Notes: a model not told the origin generated them from the sequence alone. 64,000 bases of DNA from JAOAPY01 sp038237475 (GCA_038237475.1 JBBRYS010000012.1:1-64000); one strand, 5' to 3'. Numbered from the stretch's first letter, positions 33,729 to 43,845 are shown. Translations and numbers: made by a program.

Positions 33729-35570
33729 ATGGGAAAAGCGATAGGCATAGACCTCGGAACAACTAACTGCTGCGTCTGCGTGCTTGAGGGCGGCGCCGTG
33801 CAGATTATTCCGAACAAAGAAGGCGGGCGCACCACTCCCAGTGTAGTGGGCTTCACCGATAAGGGTGAGCGTTTGGTGGGTCAGATCGCCAAGCGGCAGG
33901 CCGTTACGAACGCCACGAACACAGTCTACGCCGTTAAGCGTCTGATTGGTCGTAAGTTCAATTCACCTGAAGTGGAGAGGACCCGCGAGACATCCTCGTT
34001 CGAGATCGTGGACTCACCTAACGGCGATGCGCGGGTAAGAGTCCAGGGCCGCAGTTACAGTCCGCCTGAATTATCTGGAATCGTTTTGCAGCGCTTGAAA
34101 GCCGCCGCTGAAGATTTCCTGGGCGAGCCAGTGACCGATGCGATCATCACGGTTCCGGCTTACTTTGATGACTCGCAGCGCCAGGCTACCAAGGACGCGG
34201 GAAAGATTGCGGGGCTGAACGTCGAACGTATTATCAACGAGCCCACTGCGGCAGCGCTCGCCTACGGCCTGGGAAAATCAGGGGTGGAGCGAATCGCGGT
34301 GTACGATCTCGGTGGAGGTACGTTTGATATCTCGATCCTCGAAATGAACGAGGGTGTGTTTGAGGTGCTGTCGACTTCCGGGAATACGTTTCTGGGTGGC
34401 GAAGACCTTGACGAACGCATCGTAAATTGGATGGCCGAGCAATTTTTCGCCGATGCAGGCATCGACCTGCGGCAGGATCGTCTGGCCCTGCAACGACTGA
34501 AGGAAGTGGCCGAACGAGCAAAATGTGAACTGTCGACTGCTACCGACACCACCATCAACCTGCCGTTTATCGCGGCCGATGCGAGCGGTCCAAAACACTT
34601 CAATAAGGTTCTCACGCGCGAGCAGTTTGAAAATCTGGTTACGGACCTGATCAGGCAGACGATTGAGCCCTGCCAACAAGCTCTTAAGGATGCCAAGCTG
34701 CAGCCGGGCGAAGTGGATAAAGTGATCCTCGTAGGTGGACAGACTCGGTCTCCGATTGTCGAACGCACGGTAGTCGAGATTTTCGGGAAAAAGCCTTCTG
34801 TGGAGATCAATCCCGATGAAGTAGTGGCAATGGGAGCGGCTATTCAGGGTGGCGTTTTGACCGGCGAGGTTAAGGACATTGTACTGCTGGATGTGCTGCC
34901 CTTAAGCCTGGGCCTGGAAACTCGGGGCGGGTTATTTACCAAAATTATCGAGCGCAACTCCACTATTCCACTTCGGAATAGTTTGACGTTCTCCACAGTC
35001 GTCGACAACCAGGGCTCGGTGGAAATTCATATTCTTCAGGGCGAGCGCGATTTGGCTGAAGGGAACCGTTCGCTCGGTAAATTTGAACTGGTGGGCATCC
35101 CGCCGAATCCACGGGGGGTGCCGCAGATCGAGGTTTCCTTCGAAGTCGATGCCAATGGCATTGTTTCGGTTTCGGCTCTCGACAAAGCAACTGGCCGGGC
35201 ACAACAGATGAGGATTACGCCCAGTTCCGGTTTGCCTCCCGACGAGATTGAACGGTTGATTAAAGACGCCGAATCGTCTGCTGAAGCCGATCGTCAAGCA
35301 AAGGAAGCGGTCGTTCTGCGAAACAAGCTGGAGACGCTTTTGAGGAACACGCAAAAGTCGTTCACGAAGTTTGGCCGACTACTTTCAGATAACGATAAAA
35401 AAATTGCGCAGGGCGTTTTCACCGAAAGTGAAGCCGCCATCGGCCAGAATGACCTGGCGCAAATTTCACCGATACTTGGCAAGCTGGAACGTGTAGCGGC
35501 GGAGCTGGCAACTGCTATGATGAACCCCGAGAATGAGGGTTCAACGACTGAAATGGAAGAGAAGGGCTAG
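33729..35570 (+). CDS. dnaK: molecular chaperone DnaK (Hsp70)
   Basis: 613 residues. ATPase domain landmarks are IGIDLGTTNCCVCVLEGG, AYFDDSQRQATKDAGKIAGLNV, VYDLGGGTFDISIL and VILVGGQTRSP. The substrate domain begins after DVLPLSLGLETRGG. It binds unfolded chains in an ATP cycle driven by DnaJ and GrpE. The phosphate-loop sequence TTNCC replaces the common TTNSC/TTNSV. The C-terminal lid is short and ends in an acidic EGSTTEMEEKG tail. Confidence 0.96.
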   Translation: MGKAIGIDLGTTNCCVCVLEGGAVQIIPNKEGGRTTPSVVGFTDKGERLVGQIAKRQAVTNATNTVYAVKRLIGRKFNSPEVERTRETSSFEIVDSPNGDARVRVQGRSYSPPELSGIVLQRLKAAAEDFLGEPVTDAIITVPAYFDDSQRQATKDAGKIAGLNVERIINEPTAAALAYGLGKSGVERIAVYDLGGGTFDISILEMNEGVFEVLSTSGNTFLGGEDLDERIVNWMAEQFFADAGIDLRQDRLALQRLKEVAERAKCELSTATDTTINLPFIAADASGPKHFNKVLTREQFENLVTDLIRQTIEPCQQALKDAKLQPGEVDKVILVGGQTRSPIVERTVVEIFGKKPSVEINPDEVVAMGAAIQGGVLTGEVKDIVLLDVLPLSLGLETRGGLFTKIIERNSTIPLRNSLTFSTVVDNQGSVEIHILQGERDLAEGNRSLGKFELVGIPPNPRGVPQIEVSFEVDANGIVSVSALDKATGRAQQMRITPSSGLPPDEIERLIKDAESSAEADRQAKEAVVLRNKLETLLRNTQKSFTKFGRLLSDNDKKIAQGVFTESEAAIGQNDLAQISPILGKLERVAAELATAMMNPENEGSTTEMEEKG

Positions 35571-35679
35571 GCTGCTGAGGGACTGCGGAGTATAAGGTGG
35601 CGCTCTTTCTCCTTCCTAATTGGCGTCCTCTAACGGTCTTAACCAACAATTTTATACGAAAGGTCAGTGAAGTTTAGTA

Positions 35680-36795
35680 ATGAGCAAGCGAGATTATTAT
35701 GAGGTGCTGGGCGTCGCGCGTGCGGCGACCGACCAGGAGATTAAGAGTGCCTATCGGGGCCTGGCGCGACGTCACCATCCTGATGTAAATCATGGCGACG
35801 ACACGGCTGAAGCGAAGTTCAAGGAAATTTCCGAAGCCTACACGGTGCTAGCGGACGCTGAACAGCGCCGCCGTTACGATCGATTTGGACACGCCGGAGT
35901 CTCGAACAGTGCCGGCGCCAATTGGGGCGCACCGGGCTTTGGCGGCATCGAAGACATCCTCGGCGATCTCTTCGGCTTTGGCGATGTATTTGGCGGATCT
36001 CGTTCAGGCGGGCGTCGCTCCAGCGCTCAGCGCGGTGCCGATCTCCGTTACGATCTGGAGATTACCCTGGAAGAGGCGGCGGCGGGAATGACCGCCCAGT
36101 TGCGCATCCCACGGTTGGAAAACTGCGAAGCCTGCAAGGGCGTCGGCGCTGCTCCGGGTACGACACCGGAGAACTGCCAAACCTGCGCCGGAGCAGGCCA
36201 GGTGCGCTATCAGCAGGGATTTTTCTCAGTTGCCAGAACCTGTCATGCCTGTCGTGGCGTTGGTCGCGTGATTAGTACGCCCTGCGAAGCGTGCAAGGGA
36301 GCCGGTCGCATCGAGCGCGAGAAGTCATTGGAAGTGAAAATTCCGGCCGGCGTTGAAACTGGTTCACGCATGCGTGTGCAGGGTGAAGGCGAGTCGGGCG
36401 CAAACAACGGCCCCGCCGGCGATCTCTATGTAGTCATTCATGTGTCCGAGCACGAACAATTCGAACGCCAGGGAAGCAATCTCTACTCGTCCGTGCCGAT
36501 AACGTTTGCCCAGGCCGCGCTGGGAGCCGAGATTTCGGTCAACACCCTCGCCAACGAACAAAATCTGAAAATTCCTGTCGGCACGCAAACCGGCACTGTG
36601 TTTCGTTTGAAAGGTCAGGGCATGCCCGTCCTTGGCGGTCGGGGCAAAGGCGATCTCTTTGTCGCCGTCACAGTCGTCACGCCTACGAGTCTGACGCGTG
36701 AACAACGAAAGCTTCTGGAGCAGTTGGCAAATGTAGAAAGTAAGGATCTTGAAGATAAGGGTCTGGTAGATAAGGTGCGTGATATTTTTGGTTAG
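35680..36795 (+). CDS. dnaJ: chaperone DnaJ
   Basis: 371 residues. J domain (1-70) has the HPD tripeptide (RRHHPDVNH). A Gly/Phe-rich linker (FGFGDVFGGSRSGG) follows. Four CXXCXGXG zinc repeats are present (CEACKGVG, CQTCAGAG, CHACRGVG, CEACKGAG), then the C-terminal substrate domains. It stimulates DnaK ATP hydrolysis and delivers substrates. Last gene of the hrcA-grpE-dnaK-dnaJ set. Confidence 0.96.
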   Translation: MSKRDYYEVLGVARAATDQEIKSAYRGLARRHHPDVNHGDDTAEAKFKEISEAYTVLADAEQRRRYDRFGHAGVSNSAGANWGAPGFGGIEDILGDLFGFGDVFGGSRSGGRRSSAQRGADLRYDLEITLEEAAAGMTAQLRIPRLENCEACKGVGAAPGTTPENCQTCAGAGQVRYQQGFFSVARTCHACRGVGRVISTPCEACKGAGRIEREKSLEVKIPAGVETGSRMRVQGEGESGANNGPAGDLYVVIHVSEHEQFERQGSNLYSSVPITFAQAALGAEISVNTLANEQNLKIPVGTQTGTVFRLKGQGMPVLGGRGKGDLFVAVTVVTPTSLTREQRKLLEQLANVESKDLEDKGLVDKVRDIFG

Positions 36796-36819
36796 TGCCA
36801 CCCTGTCCAGGGTAGGCAC
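36795..36819 (+). other. hairpin directly after the dnaJ stop codon
   Basis: GTGCC/GGCAC and ACCCT/AGGGT form a ten-pair stem with one bulged A and a GTCC loop, beginning at the last base of the dnaJ stop. No T-tract follows. It more likely protects the 3' end of the transcript, or attenuates read-through, than terminates on its own. Confidence 0.5.
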
Positions 36820-36874
36820 CTACGTGCATTCAACATCAGACGCAAGCTGATCGCTTGCTTTAATCTGGAGGGCT

Positions 36875-38032
36875 ATGAGGTATTTTCCTCGGCTGGTATT
36901 ACGGCTGTTTCTGGTCACAACTTTTCTTGGCATCAGTTTAGTAGTTGTTGCACAAGACAACATGGCTCGCTGGCAGAGTTTCGACTTTGCGAAATCTTCG
37001 CTGAAGGTCACCGATACCAAAGGGCTGTTCTTGGAAGACCTCAAGCTGATGCGCGGAATCGTCTTCGGACGACATGGGCGCATTTTCAAGGACGCCGAAA
37101 TAAAGGGCTATCTGGAAGCGCAGGATTGGTATAAGGCAAATCCGGACTTCAGTAATGCCGATCTCAACGACGTTGAGCGCCGCAATCTGGATATTATTCG
37201 CGATGCGGAAGCACGACTGCATATGACCTTGCAGCCCGGCGATATGCGGTACTGGAAAACGCGCGCGCTAACGCCGAAGAAGCTGGGCTCGCACAGTGGA
37301 GCCGAGTGGCTCGTGTTGAAATCGGAGGTTGAGGCTATTCACGGCAAGCGTTTCGCCGAGGCCTGGCTGCAAAAGTATTTCGACGAGCGCTACTGGTACA
37401 AATCAAGCGACCAATTCAAGCCCGGCCTGCTTTCAGCTCTCGAGCAAAAAAATCTCGCGACCATAGCCGAAGCTCAGAAGCGGTCGCGCAAGATTGCCAT
37501 CGCTCCGGGCGATATGGAGCTTTTTGAAAACAAACCGATCTCGACCCAGATGCTCCAGGGCTTGAGTCTCAACGAACTCAGATTACTGCGCAACGAAATC
37601 TATGCCCGGCACGGGCGGCAGTTTCAGGCGCCCTGGCTTTCGCAGTATTTCTTTAGCCAGCCCTGGTATGCACCCGACGAAAATTTCAAGGACGAAGAGC
37701 TGTCGGGCTTTGATAAGCAGAACGTTGAGACGATCGTCTCCTTTGAGAATCAGATCCATGATGATCTGGGCCGCAAGGCGATCACTCGGACTCTGCTGGA
37801 TGGGTTGTTTGTAGAGGACGCCGCCAAGATGCGTCAGGAGATTTATGCCCGGCGAGGCAAGGTCTTTACCAAAGAGCCATGGTTTCAGAGCTACTTTTCC
37901 AGCTTTGCGTGGTACAAGGCCAACCCGGCTTTTACAGACGCGCAGTTGAGTGAGGTGGAGAAGCGCAACATCGCAACCATCGCCGCTTACGAGAAAAAGG
38001 CCACGAGCGCCCGCGATGTCATCGAAGGTTGA
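36875..38032 (+). CDS. secreted protein with four YARHG domains
   Basis: 385 residues. A signal peptide (about 1-27, ending VVVAQ) precedes four copies of the YARHG domain at about 56-108, 145-198, 234-285 and 316-370. The central signatures are VFGRHGR, VEAIHGKRF, IYARHGRQF and IYARRGKVF; each copy ends in WY(K/A) and an NLxxI helix. YARHG is thought to be an extracellular or cell-surface domain of unknown ligand. It lies 79 bases after dnaJ on the same strand but is probably a separate envelope protein. Confidence 0.8.
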   Translation: MRYFPRLVLRLFLVTTFLGISLVVVAQDNMARWQSFDFAKSSLKVTDTKGLFLEDLKLMRGIVFGRHGRIFKDAEIKGYLEAQDWYKANPDFSNADLNDVERRNLDIIRDAEARLHMTLQPGDMRYWKTRALTPKKLGSHSGAEWLVLKSEVEAIHGKRFAEAWLQKYFDERYWYKSSDQFKPGLLSALEQKNLATIAEAQKRSRKIAIAPGDMELFENKPISTQMLQGLSLNELRLLRNEIYARHGRQFQAPWLSQYFFSQPWYAPDENFKDEELSGFDKQNVETIVSFENQIHDDLGRKAITRTLLDGLFVEDAAKMRQEIYARRGKVFTKEPWFQSYFSSFAWYKANPAFTDAQLSEVEKRNIATIAAYEKKATSARDVIEG

Positions 38033-38097
38033 TAAGGCCAACTCGGGTCTCGCGTGACGAGACCAAACAAAACGAAAGAAAAGAACTGAAGTCTCCG

Positions 38098-38137
38098 AGC
38101 CTCTGCGGGTAACGCAATTACCCGCGGAGGCTTTATA
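38098..38137 (+). terminator. long hairpin between the YARHG gene and tsaD
   Basis: A 15-pair stem (38098-38112 with 38118-38132, one GU), a five-base loop, then TTTAT. It separates convergent genes and touches the tsaD stop codon. A second hairpin (GGTCTCG/CGAGACC, 38046-38064) lies just upstream. The stem is very stable but the T-tract is short. Confidence 0.6.
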
Positions 38138-39209
38138 ACTTGTAGCGCACACCCGCTCGACGCAGGGCTGCGTCTTCGACGTCGATATTCTGTAATCGCA
38201 AAGTTACGTCGGCGTTCAGATCAAGACCGGCGCGCTCGCCGGCCATCAACTTGACCGTCCCCGCCGCAGCAATCATGGCGGCGTTGTCTGTTGAGAGATG
38301 TGGCGAAGGGAAGTAAACGGGAAGACCGAGATTGTTAGCGGCTACGCTGGCAGCTTCCCGCAAAGCCCGATTGCACGCGACCCCGCCGGCTACGATCAGC
38401 GTTCGCGGTGAATACTCAGCGGCGAGACGCTCCGTAGTTCCCACCAACGAGCGGATCACGACGCTTTGAAAACTCGCAGCCAAATCCTTTATTGCCTGTG
38501 ACGGTTCTTCCCCGTCGGTTGCAGGCTGCAATCCTGATTCCCGCACGTGCTTAGTCACAGCAGTCTTCAGGCCGCTAAAGCTGAAGTCGGGCCGGCCATC
38601 GCCCATGCGTGGAATTGAAAACTTTACCGCTTTTGGATCTCCCGCGCGTGCCAGGCGTTCGATGATTGGACCACCCGGATATCCCAGCCCAAGCAGCTTC
38701 GCTACTTTATCAAAGGCTTCGCCGGCAGCGTCATCTCGCGTGCGCGCCACAACTTTGTACTTGCGGGCCTCGGGCACAAAAAACAGATTTGTGTGACCGC
38801 CGGAAACGATTAAAGCGAGCGCCGGATACTCAATTGGAGGATTTTCGAAAGCGACCGAGTAGACATGGCCTTCAATATGGTTCACTCCGACGAGAGGTTT
38901 ATCGAGTGCGAAGGCCATGGCTTTGGCATACGAGACACCCACCAGCAGCGAGCCTACCAGTCCCGGGCCGATGGTGACGGCGATGCCACCGAGCTCTTCT
39001 TTTGCCACCTGAGCGCGGGTGAAGGCCTCTGCCACGATTGGGACGATCTTGTCCAGATGTTCGCGCGAGGCAATCTCCGGCACGACTCCACCAAAGCGTT
39101 TGTGTGTCTCGATTTGTGAAGCGATTACCGATGAGAGGATCTCGCGCCCGTCGCGCACTACGGCCGCGGCCGTTTCATCACAGGAAGTTTCGATTCCAAG
39201 TACCAGCAT
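38133..39209 (-). CDS. tsaD: tRNA N6-adenosine threonylcarbamoyltransferase
   Basis: 358 residues. It opens with LGIETSCDETAAAVV. The metal-binding HXXXH reads NHIEGH, followed by LIVSGGHTNLFFV, and the C-terminal part has VVAGGVACNRALRE and FPSPHLSTDNAAMIA. TsaD installs threonylcarbamoyl on A37 of ANN-decoding tRNAs, together with TsaB and TsaE (not in this window). It is an essential cytoplasmic enzyme of the ASKHA fold. Confidence 0.95.
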   Translation of the reverse strand: MLVLGIETSCDETAAAVVRDGREILSSVIASQIETHKRFGGVVPEIASREHLDKIVPIVAEAFTRAQVAKEELGGIAVTIGPGLVGSLLVGVSYAKAMAFALDKPLVGVNHIEGHVYSVAFENPPIEYPALALIVSGGHTNLFFVPEARKYKVVARTRDDAAGEAFDKVAKLLGLGYPGGPIIERLARAGDPKAVKFSIPRMGDGRPDFSFSGLKTAVTKHVRESGLQPATDGEEPSQAIKDLAASFQSVVIRSLVGTTERLAAEYSPRTLIVAGGVACNRALREAASVAANNLGLPVYFPSPHLSTDNAAMIAAAGTVKLMAGERAGLDLNADVTLRLQNIDVEDAALRRAGVRYKL

Positions 39210-39360
39210 GATGATCCTTATTAGCTACACAAAATTGGTGAAAGGATTCTATCAATGTTGCCTGGGCAGGAGAAACGCTCGCATCGGACGCTGGCGAAGA
39301 GGTGAGAATGTGGCCCGGCACAATTGGCCTTCTAAGCTGTTCTTGCAGCCGAGACGCGCT

Positions 39361-39927
39361 TCAGTCCTGCTGGCGCTCATAAAAGCTCAGAACTGAATCG
39401 CCCTGTTTTAGAATCCGTCGCAGCGCCAGCGTGCCCATCTCAGGTGGTAATTCTCGTTTGTAAAAGTGTTCGACAATGAGCAAGCCAGCCGGAGCGAGTA
39501 ATTGAGAGGCAGAACCACCCAGTTCTCGAAGGACAGATAAATAGTCGTCTGCATATGGCGGGTCGAAATAAATAAGGTTCCACGCCGGGTCCTGGCGCTT
39601 GACTGCTCGTCGCAGAAACTTCACCGCAATTGACGAAACCACGTTCGCTCGATCGTCGGCTACTCGACATATCTCGAGGTTTGCGGCAATCAGTCCGCAC
39701 ATATCCGCTGAGCGGTCGACGAACGTAGCGCGTTCGGCGCCCCGCGACAGTGCTTCGATTCCCACCGCACCAGAGCCGGCGCAAAGATCCAGAAAGCGAG
39801 CCTCATGAATACGCGGTGCGAGCACGTTGAAGAGTGTCTCGCGCAAACGATCTGAAGTTGGTCGCGTCTCAATCGATGGCGGGCTCTTCAAATTTCGTCC
39901 GCGAAATTGACCAGCAATGATTCTCAA
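39361..39927 (-). CDS. rsmD: 16S rRNA (guanine966-N2)-methyltransferase
   Basis: 188 residues. It starts MRIIAGQFRGRNLKSPP. SAM-binding FLDLCAGSGAVGIEALSRGA and the catalytic FDPPY motif follow in usual order, with RPTSDRLRETLFNVL before them. It methylates G966 of 16S rRNA near the P site. Between recG and tsaD on the same strand. Confidence 0.93.
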   Translation of the reverse strand: MRIIAGQFRGRNLKSPPSIETRPTSDRLRETLFNVLAPRIHEARFLDLCAGSGAVGIEALSRGAERATFVDRSADMCGLIAANLEICRVADDRANVVSSIAVKFLRRAVKRQDPAWNLIYFDPPYADDYLSVLRELGGSASQLLAPAGLLIVEHFYKRELPPEMGTLALRRILKQGDSVLSFYERQQD

Positions 39928-40049
39928 TCCGGCTCCATCCGATACGCCTCGTGAAAGTGCACGTAATTGGTTTTCTTATTCCCGTCTCTCCGCGTGATGT
40001 GCAGCTAATTATTTCTACGAGGGTAAGGTTTCCAGTAGGCAGCACCAGG

Positions 40050-42344
40050 TTAACCAATCGCCGCCAGTCCGAACCTTGGATCCTCGCGCACGCGCTCAAT
40101 CATCTTTTTTGTATCGATGGAGCGGGAGCGTTTGGCGAGGTAGCCTTCCGCTTCTCGACGCGCCAGTTCCAGAATCTGAATGTCTCGCACCAGATTCGCG
40201 ATCCTGAATTCAGGCAGTCCCGATTGCTTCGTTCCCAACAGCTCTCCAGCGCCGCGCAGTTCGAGATCTTTTTCTGCGATGACAAATCCGTCAGTAGTTT
40301 TTTCCATGATTCCCAGGCGTTCTGCTGCAACGCTGGTCCTCTTTTCGGAACTCAGTAGCAGGCAATAACTTTTCTCCGCGCCGCGGCCCACGCGGCCCCG
40401 GAGTTGATGTAGTTGCGATAGTCCAAATCGTTCCGCGTGCTCGACAATCATTACCGAAGCATTGGGAACATCCACGCCGACTTCGATGACCGTGGTCGAG
40501 ATCAGGATCCTGATTTCGCCGGCGACGAAGCGGCGCATGATCTCTTCTTTCTCAACGGGTTTCAAGCGCCCGTGCACGAGTCCGATGCTCAGTCTCGGAA
40601 ACACCTTGTCGCGCAGATACTCATAGCGTTGCGTGGCATCCTTGAGATCGAGCTTTTCCGATTCTTCGACGAGCGGATAGACCACATAAATCTGGCGGCC
40701 GTTGATCAATTCTCGATCGATTACTTTCTTGACGGAACGCCGATCGTCAGGGCTGTCTCCGAAAACCAGAGTCTCAACCGGCGTGCGGCCCGGTGGTAAT
40801 TCATCGATGACCGATACGTCAAGATCTCCGTAGACAGTCATGGCCAGCGAGCGCGGAATTGGTGTCGCCGTCATAACCAGCACATCAGGATTTAGTCCGC
40901 GTGCGCGTAGTTCAGCGCGCTGCATGACACCAAATCGATGCTGCTCGTCAATCACTGCCAGACCCAGCTTGTGAAATGAAACGGCTTCCTGAATCAGCGC
41001 CTGGGTGCCAATGCAGGCATGAATCTCTCCCGCAGCTAGGTCCGCGTGCAGCCTTCTCTTTTCAGTGCTGCTAATTGAACCTGTCAGCAGTTCCACTCGA
41101 TACGGCGACTTGGCCAGTAATCGCTTGATGTTACGCGCATGCTGTTCCGCCAAAATCTCCGTTGGCGCCATCAAGGCGGTCTGATAGCCGTTCTCCATCG
41201 CAGCCAGCATCGCGATCAAAGCGACAATTGTCTTGCCGCTGCCCACGTCGCCCTGCAGCAGACGATTCATTGGTCCGGCTGACTGCATGTCCTTGAAGAT
41301 CTCGATGACCACGCGTTTCTGGGCAGCCGTCAGCTTAAAAGGAAGTACCGACGCGATGCGGAGTTTCATCGCCTGATCAATCTTAATGGCCGCGCCTTTT
41401 GATTCTTTGATGCGCTGCCCGCGCTTCAATAGCAGCCCGAATGCGAGCCAGAAAAAGTCTTCGAAGATCAGCCGCAGATGAGCCGGACTGCGTGCATCCT
41501 CGTATTGCTGCAGCGAAGCAGTGTCTGGTGGAAAATGAATCTGCCGAAAGGCAGCGGCGCGATCAATCAGGGAGTTCCTCCGTCTGAGATCCGCCGGGAG
41601 AGTCTCAGGCATGCCGCCTTCGGGGATGGCAGCGAGAGTCGCATGGATGATCTCTCGCAGCTGTTTGGGACGCACTTCGCCGAGCTTGCGATAAACCGGC
41701 ACACGTCGTCCGACATGAATCGCAGCCAATGTTGGATCGCTCTGAAAGTCCTGGGCGATAGCATCTGAGTGAGTCTCATCAGCACCTTCAGCAGCATCAT
41801 TTGTTTGAGGCTCCGCTTCGGGCAGGACTTCAATCTCATCAGGCTTATTGAGCCGCAATGAAAAAGTATTGCGCCGCGAGTCCCATTCCCAGCGACCATA
41901 AACGACGAAACGTACGCCGCGTTCGAAGCGCTGCGTGTAGCTGGTGACGATCTGTTGTGCGTGGGGCCCCGAGAGAAAAGTCCAGACAACCACTGGTCTC
42001 CCGGTGCGCTCACGGTCAGTTGCCGAGATTTCGAAAATGAATAGCCGTTGGCGGAAAGATCGTTTGTTCCTGACCTCATAGCCTCCTGCGAGCTTCACGT
42101 AGAGTTCGAGCGAGGCCTCCATCCCTGCCTCAAGGTCGCTGATGCGGGCAAGGTTTGAACGGTCCTCGTAACGCATAGGAAGATAACTGAGCAGGTCTTC
42201 GACGCTGACGTCATTCGCGGACCGGTGGGAAGCAGTGCCGCTTAGTGCCTGGGCCAGTTTGGCTGCCGTTTTCTGTCCCAGCCGCGCGACCTTAAGCAGG
42301 TTAAGTTCATTGACTGGAGTGTTGAGGTTTATCGGGTCCGGCAT
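40050..42344 (-). CDS. recG: ATP-dependent DNA helicase RecG
   Basis: 764 residues from ATG 42344; a GTG six codons earlier is possible. The N-terminal wedge/OB domain covers about 50-180 (LLSYLPMRYEDRSNL). Helicase motifs follow: LLQGDVGSGKT (Walker A), DEQHRFGV (motif II), MTATPIPRSLAMT (III), VEVGVDVPNASVMIVEHAERFGLSQLHQLRGRVGRG (V-VI, listed as landmarks only), and a C-terminal TRG-like end. RecG remodels stalled forks and branched DNA. An insertion around residues 175-200 is Glu/Ala/Asp-rich. Confidence 0.94.
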   Translation of the reverse strand: MPDPINLNTPVNELNLLKVARLGQKTAAKLAQALSGTASHRSANDVSVEDLLSYLPMRYEDRSNLARISDLEAGMEASLELYVKLAGGYEVRNKRSFRQRLFIFEISATDRERTGRPVVVWTFLSGPHAQQIVTSYTQRFERGVRFVVYGRWEWDSRRNTFSLRLNKPDEIEVLPEAEPQTNDAAEGADETHSDAIAQDFQSDPTLAAIHVGRRVPVYRKLGEVRPKQLREIIHATLAAIPEGGMPETLPADLRRRNSLIDRAAAFRQIHFPPDTASLQQYEDARSPAHLRLIFEDFFWLAFGLLLKRGQRIKESKGAAIKIDQAMKLRIASVLPFKLTAAQKRVVIEIFKDMQSAGPMNRLLQGDVGSGKTIVALIAMLAAMENGYQTALMAPTEILAEQHARNIKRLLAKSPYRVELLTGSISSTEKRRLHADLAAGEIHACIGTQALIQEAVSFHKLGLAVIDEQHRFGVMQRAELRARGLNPDVLVMTATPIPRSLAMTVYGDLDVSVIDELPPGRTPVETLVFGDSPDDRRSVKKVIDRELINGRQIYVVYPLVEESEKLDLKDATQRYEYLRDKVFPRLSIGLVHGRLKPVEKEEIMRRFVAGEIRILISTTVIEVGVDVPNASVMIVEHAERFGLSQLHQLRGRVGRGAEKSYCLLLSSEKRTSVAAERLGIMEKTTDGFVIAEKDLELRGAGELLGTKQSGLPEFRIANLVRDIQILELARREAEGYLAKRSRSIDTKKMIERVREDPRFGLAAIG

Positions 42345-42713
42345 TTCGCGCGATAATAGCACACGAGAATATCGCCATCAGCCTCGCCAAGTTTCGTTTG
42401 CGATACTCCCTCCCTCGAGATCGAGCGGTCGCCGAACTCGCAAAATGCTGAGGAGGAGTAGCGAATTCTATGCATGTATTTCTTGCGGGAGTCTGTTAAG
42501 CTTAGCGCTCACGATCAGAGAGCATTCGGCTGGTCCCAGGCGACTTCCCCCAAGGATACGTGTGATTTGCGCAAGCCAAACCTTGTGAGTAAAGTCTGGC
42601 GTCAGCAGACCAGCCGTGCTGAGCTTGGAAACCGTGAAAAGACTAATACGCTAACTGGAATTCACCGTAAAGATTTTGTCTCGAACTCCTCAAGAGAAGG
42701 GAAAAGATTACTT
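42345..42713. other. 369-bp gap upstream of xylF
   Basis: Divergent control region between recG and the sugar transporter. A forward frame is open from 42474 into xylF but codes nothing family-like before 42714. No convincing promoter hexamer pair, operator palindrome or riboswitch core was found. Confidence 0.4.
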
Positions 42714-43796
42714 ATGCGACATGAAAAATTAGTTCTGGTGTGTTTGCTATTTGCTGTGTGCCTGACTGCAGCTTGTGTCTCCGGGACGCAAACCAGCAAT
42801 GGCGGGGCCAAAAAGAAGAAAGGGCCCAATGAACCGGTTGTAATCGGCTTTTCAATGGATACTCTTAAAGAGGAGCGCTGGCAGCGAGACAAAGAACTGG
42901 TGGAAAAACGCGCTAAGGAAGTTGGCGCGACGGTAAACATTCAAGTCGCTAATGGCGATGACAATCTGCAGATCAAGCAGGCTGAAAATTTGTTGACTCA
43001 GAATATTGACGTGCTAATTGTTGCCCCACATAACGGCGAGGTGGCTGCCTCGATTGTCGAAGCCGCTCATCGCCAGGGCGTACCCGTGATCAGCTACGAT
43101 CGCTTGATCAAGAATGCCGACGTCGATCTGTACGTGTCGCATCAGGTTGTCAAGATGGGCGAGATGCAGGCGAAGTACCTGCTGGATCACGTCAATAAAA
43201 AGCCGGCGAACTTTGTCATCGTGGGCGGCTCACCCACCGATAACAATGCTCTGTTACTGCATCAGGGGCAGATGAACATCCTCAAGCCGGCTGTCGATCG
43301 CGGCGACGTGAAAATTGTGACGGACCAATACGCGAAGGAGTGGCAGGCAAGCGCGGCCCTTAACATTGTAGAGAATGCGCTGACTCAGGCGAATAACCAG
43401 GTTGACGCGGTCATTGCTTCGAATGATGGCACGGCTCGCGGCGCCATTCAGGCTCTTGAAGGTCAGAATCTGGCAGGCAAGGTTTTGGTTTCAGGGCAGG
43501 ATGCTGATCTTGCTTCGCTGACCTTGATTGTGCTGGGCAAACAGACGATGACTGTTTACAAGGCGATTCAGCCGCTGGCCAACGCGGCCGTGGATGCCGC
43601 GATAAAATTTGCGCGGGGTGAAAAGGTTGACACGGTTGACACCATCGACAACGGACGGAAAGCCGTGCCGTCGATTCTGCTGGAGCCCGTGGCGGTCGAT
43701 CGCGCTAATCTGGTCAACACGGTGGTTAAGGATGGCTATCATACGCTGGCGGAAATCTGCGCCAATGTACCCCCGGATAAGTGCCCCAAGCCGTAG
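42714..43796 (+). CDS. xylF: D-xylose-type ABC transporter, substrate-binding lipoprotein
   Basis: 360 residues from ATG 42714, with AAGGGA about 11 bases upstream; the frame upstream is open but unrelated. The lipoprotein signal ends LTAAC, so the mature protein is anchored by a lipidated cysteine. The periplasmic-binding fold is XylF-like throughout: GFSMDTLKEERWQRD, ISYDRLIKNADVDLYVS, AVIASNDGTARGAIQAL, VSGQDADLASL and TMTVYKAIQPLA. It captures xylose or a related sugar. First of three transporter genes. Confidence 0.88.
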   Translation: MRHEKLVLVCLLFAVCLTAACVSGTQTSNGGAKKKKGPNEPVVIGFSMDTLKEERWQRDKELVEKRAKEVGATVNIQVANGDDNLQIKQAENLLTQNIDVLIVAPHNGEVAASIVEAAHRQGVPVISYDRLIKNADVDLYVSHQVVKMGEMQAKYLLDHVNKKPANFVIVGGSPTDNNALLLHQGQMNILKPAVDRGDVKIVTDQYAKEWQASAALNIVENALTQANNQVDAVIASNDGTARGAIQALEGQNLAGKVLVSGQDADLASLTLIVLGKQTMTVYKAIQPLANAAVDAAIKFARGEKVDTVDTIDNGRKAVPSILLEPVAVDRANLVNTVVKDGYHTLAEICANVPPDKCPKP

Positions 43797-43845
43797 TACG
43801 AAGAAGTCAGGGTGTAGGGAAACTTGAGACCTGAAACAGCAATCA

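Noticed and set aside
42474..42713. N-terminal extension of xylF
   Set aside because: The 80 upstream codons hide the lipoprotein signal and show no homology; ATG 42714 gives a correct lipobox.
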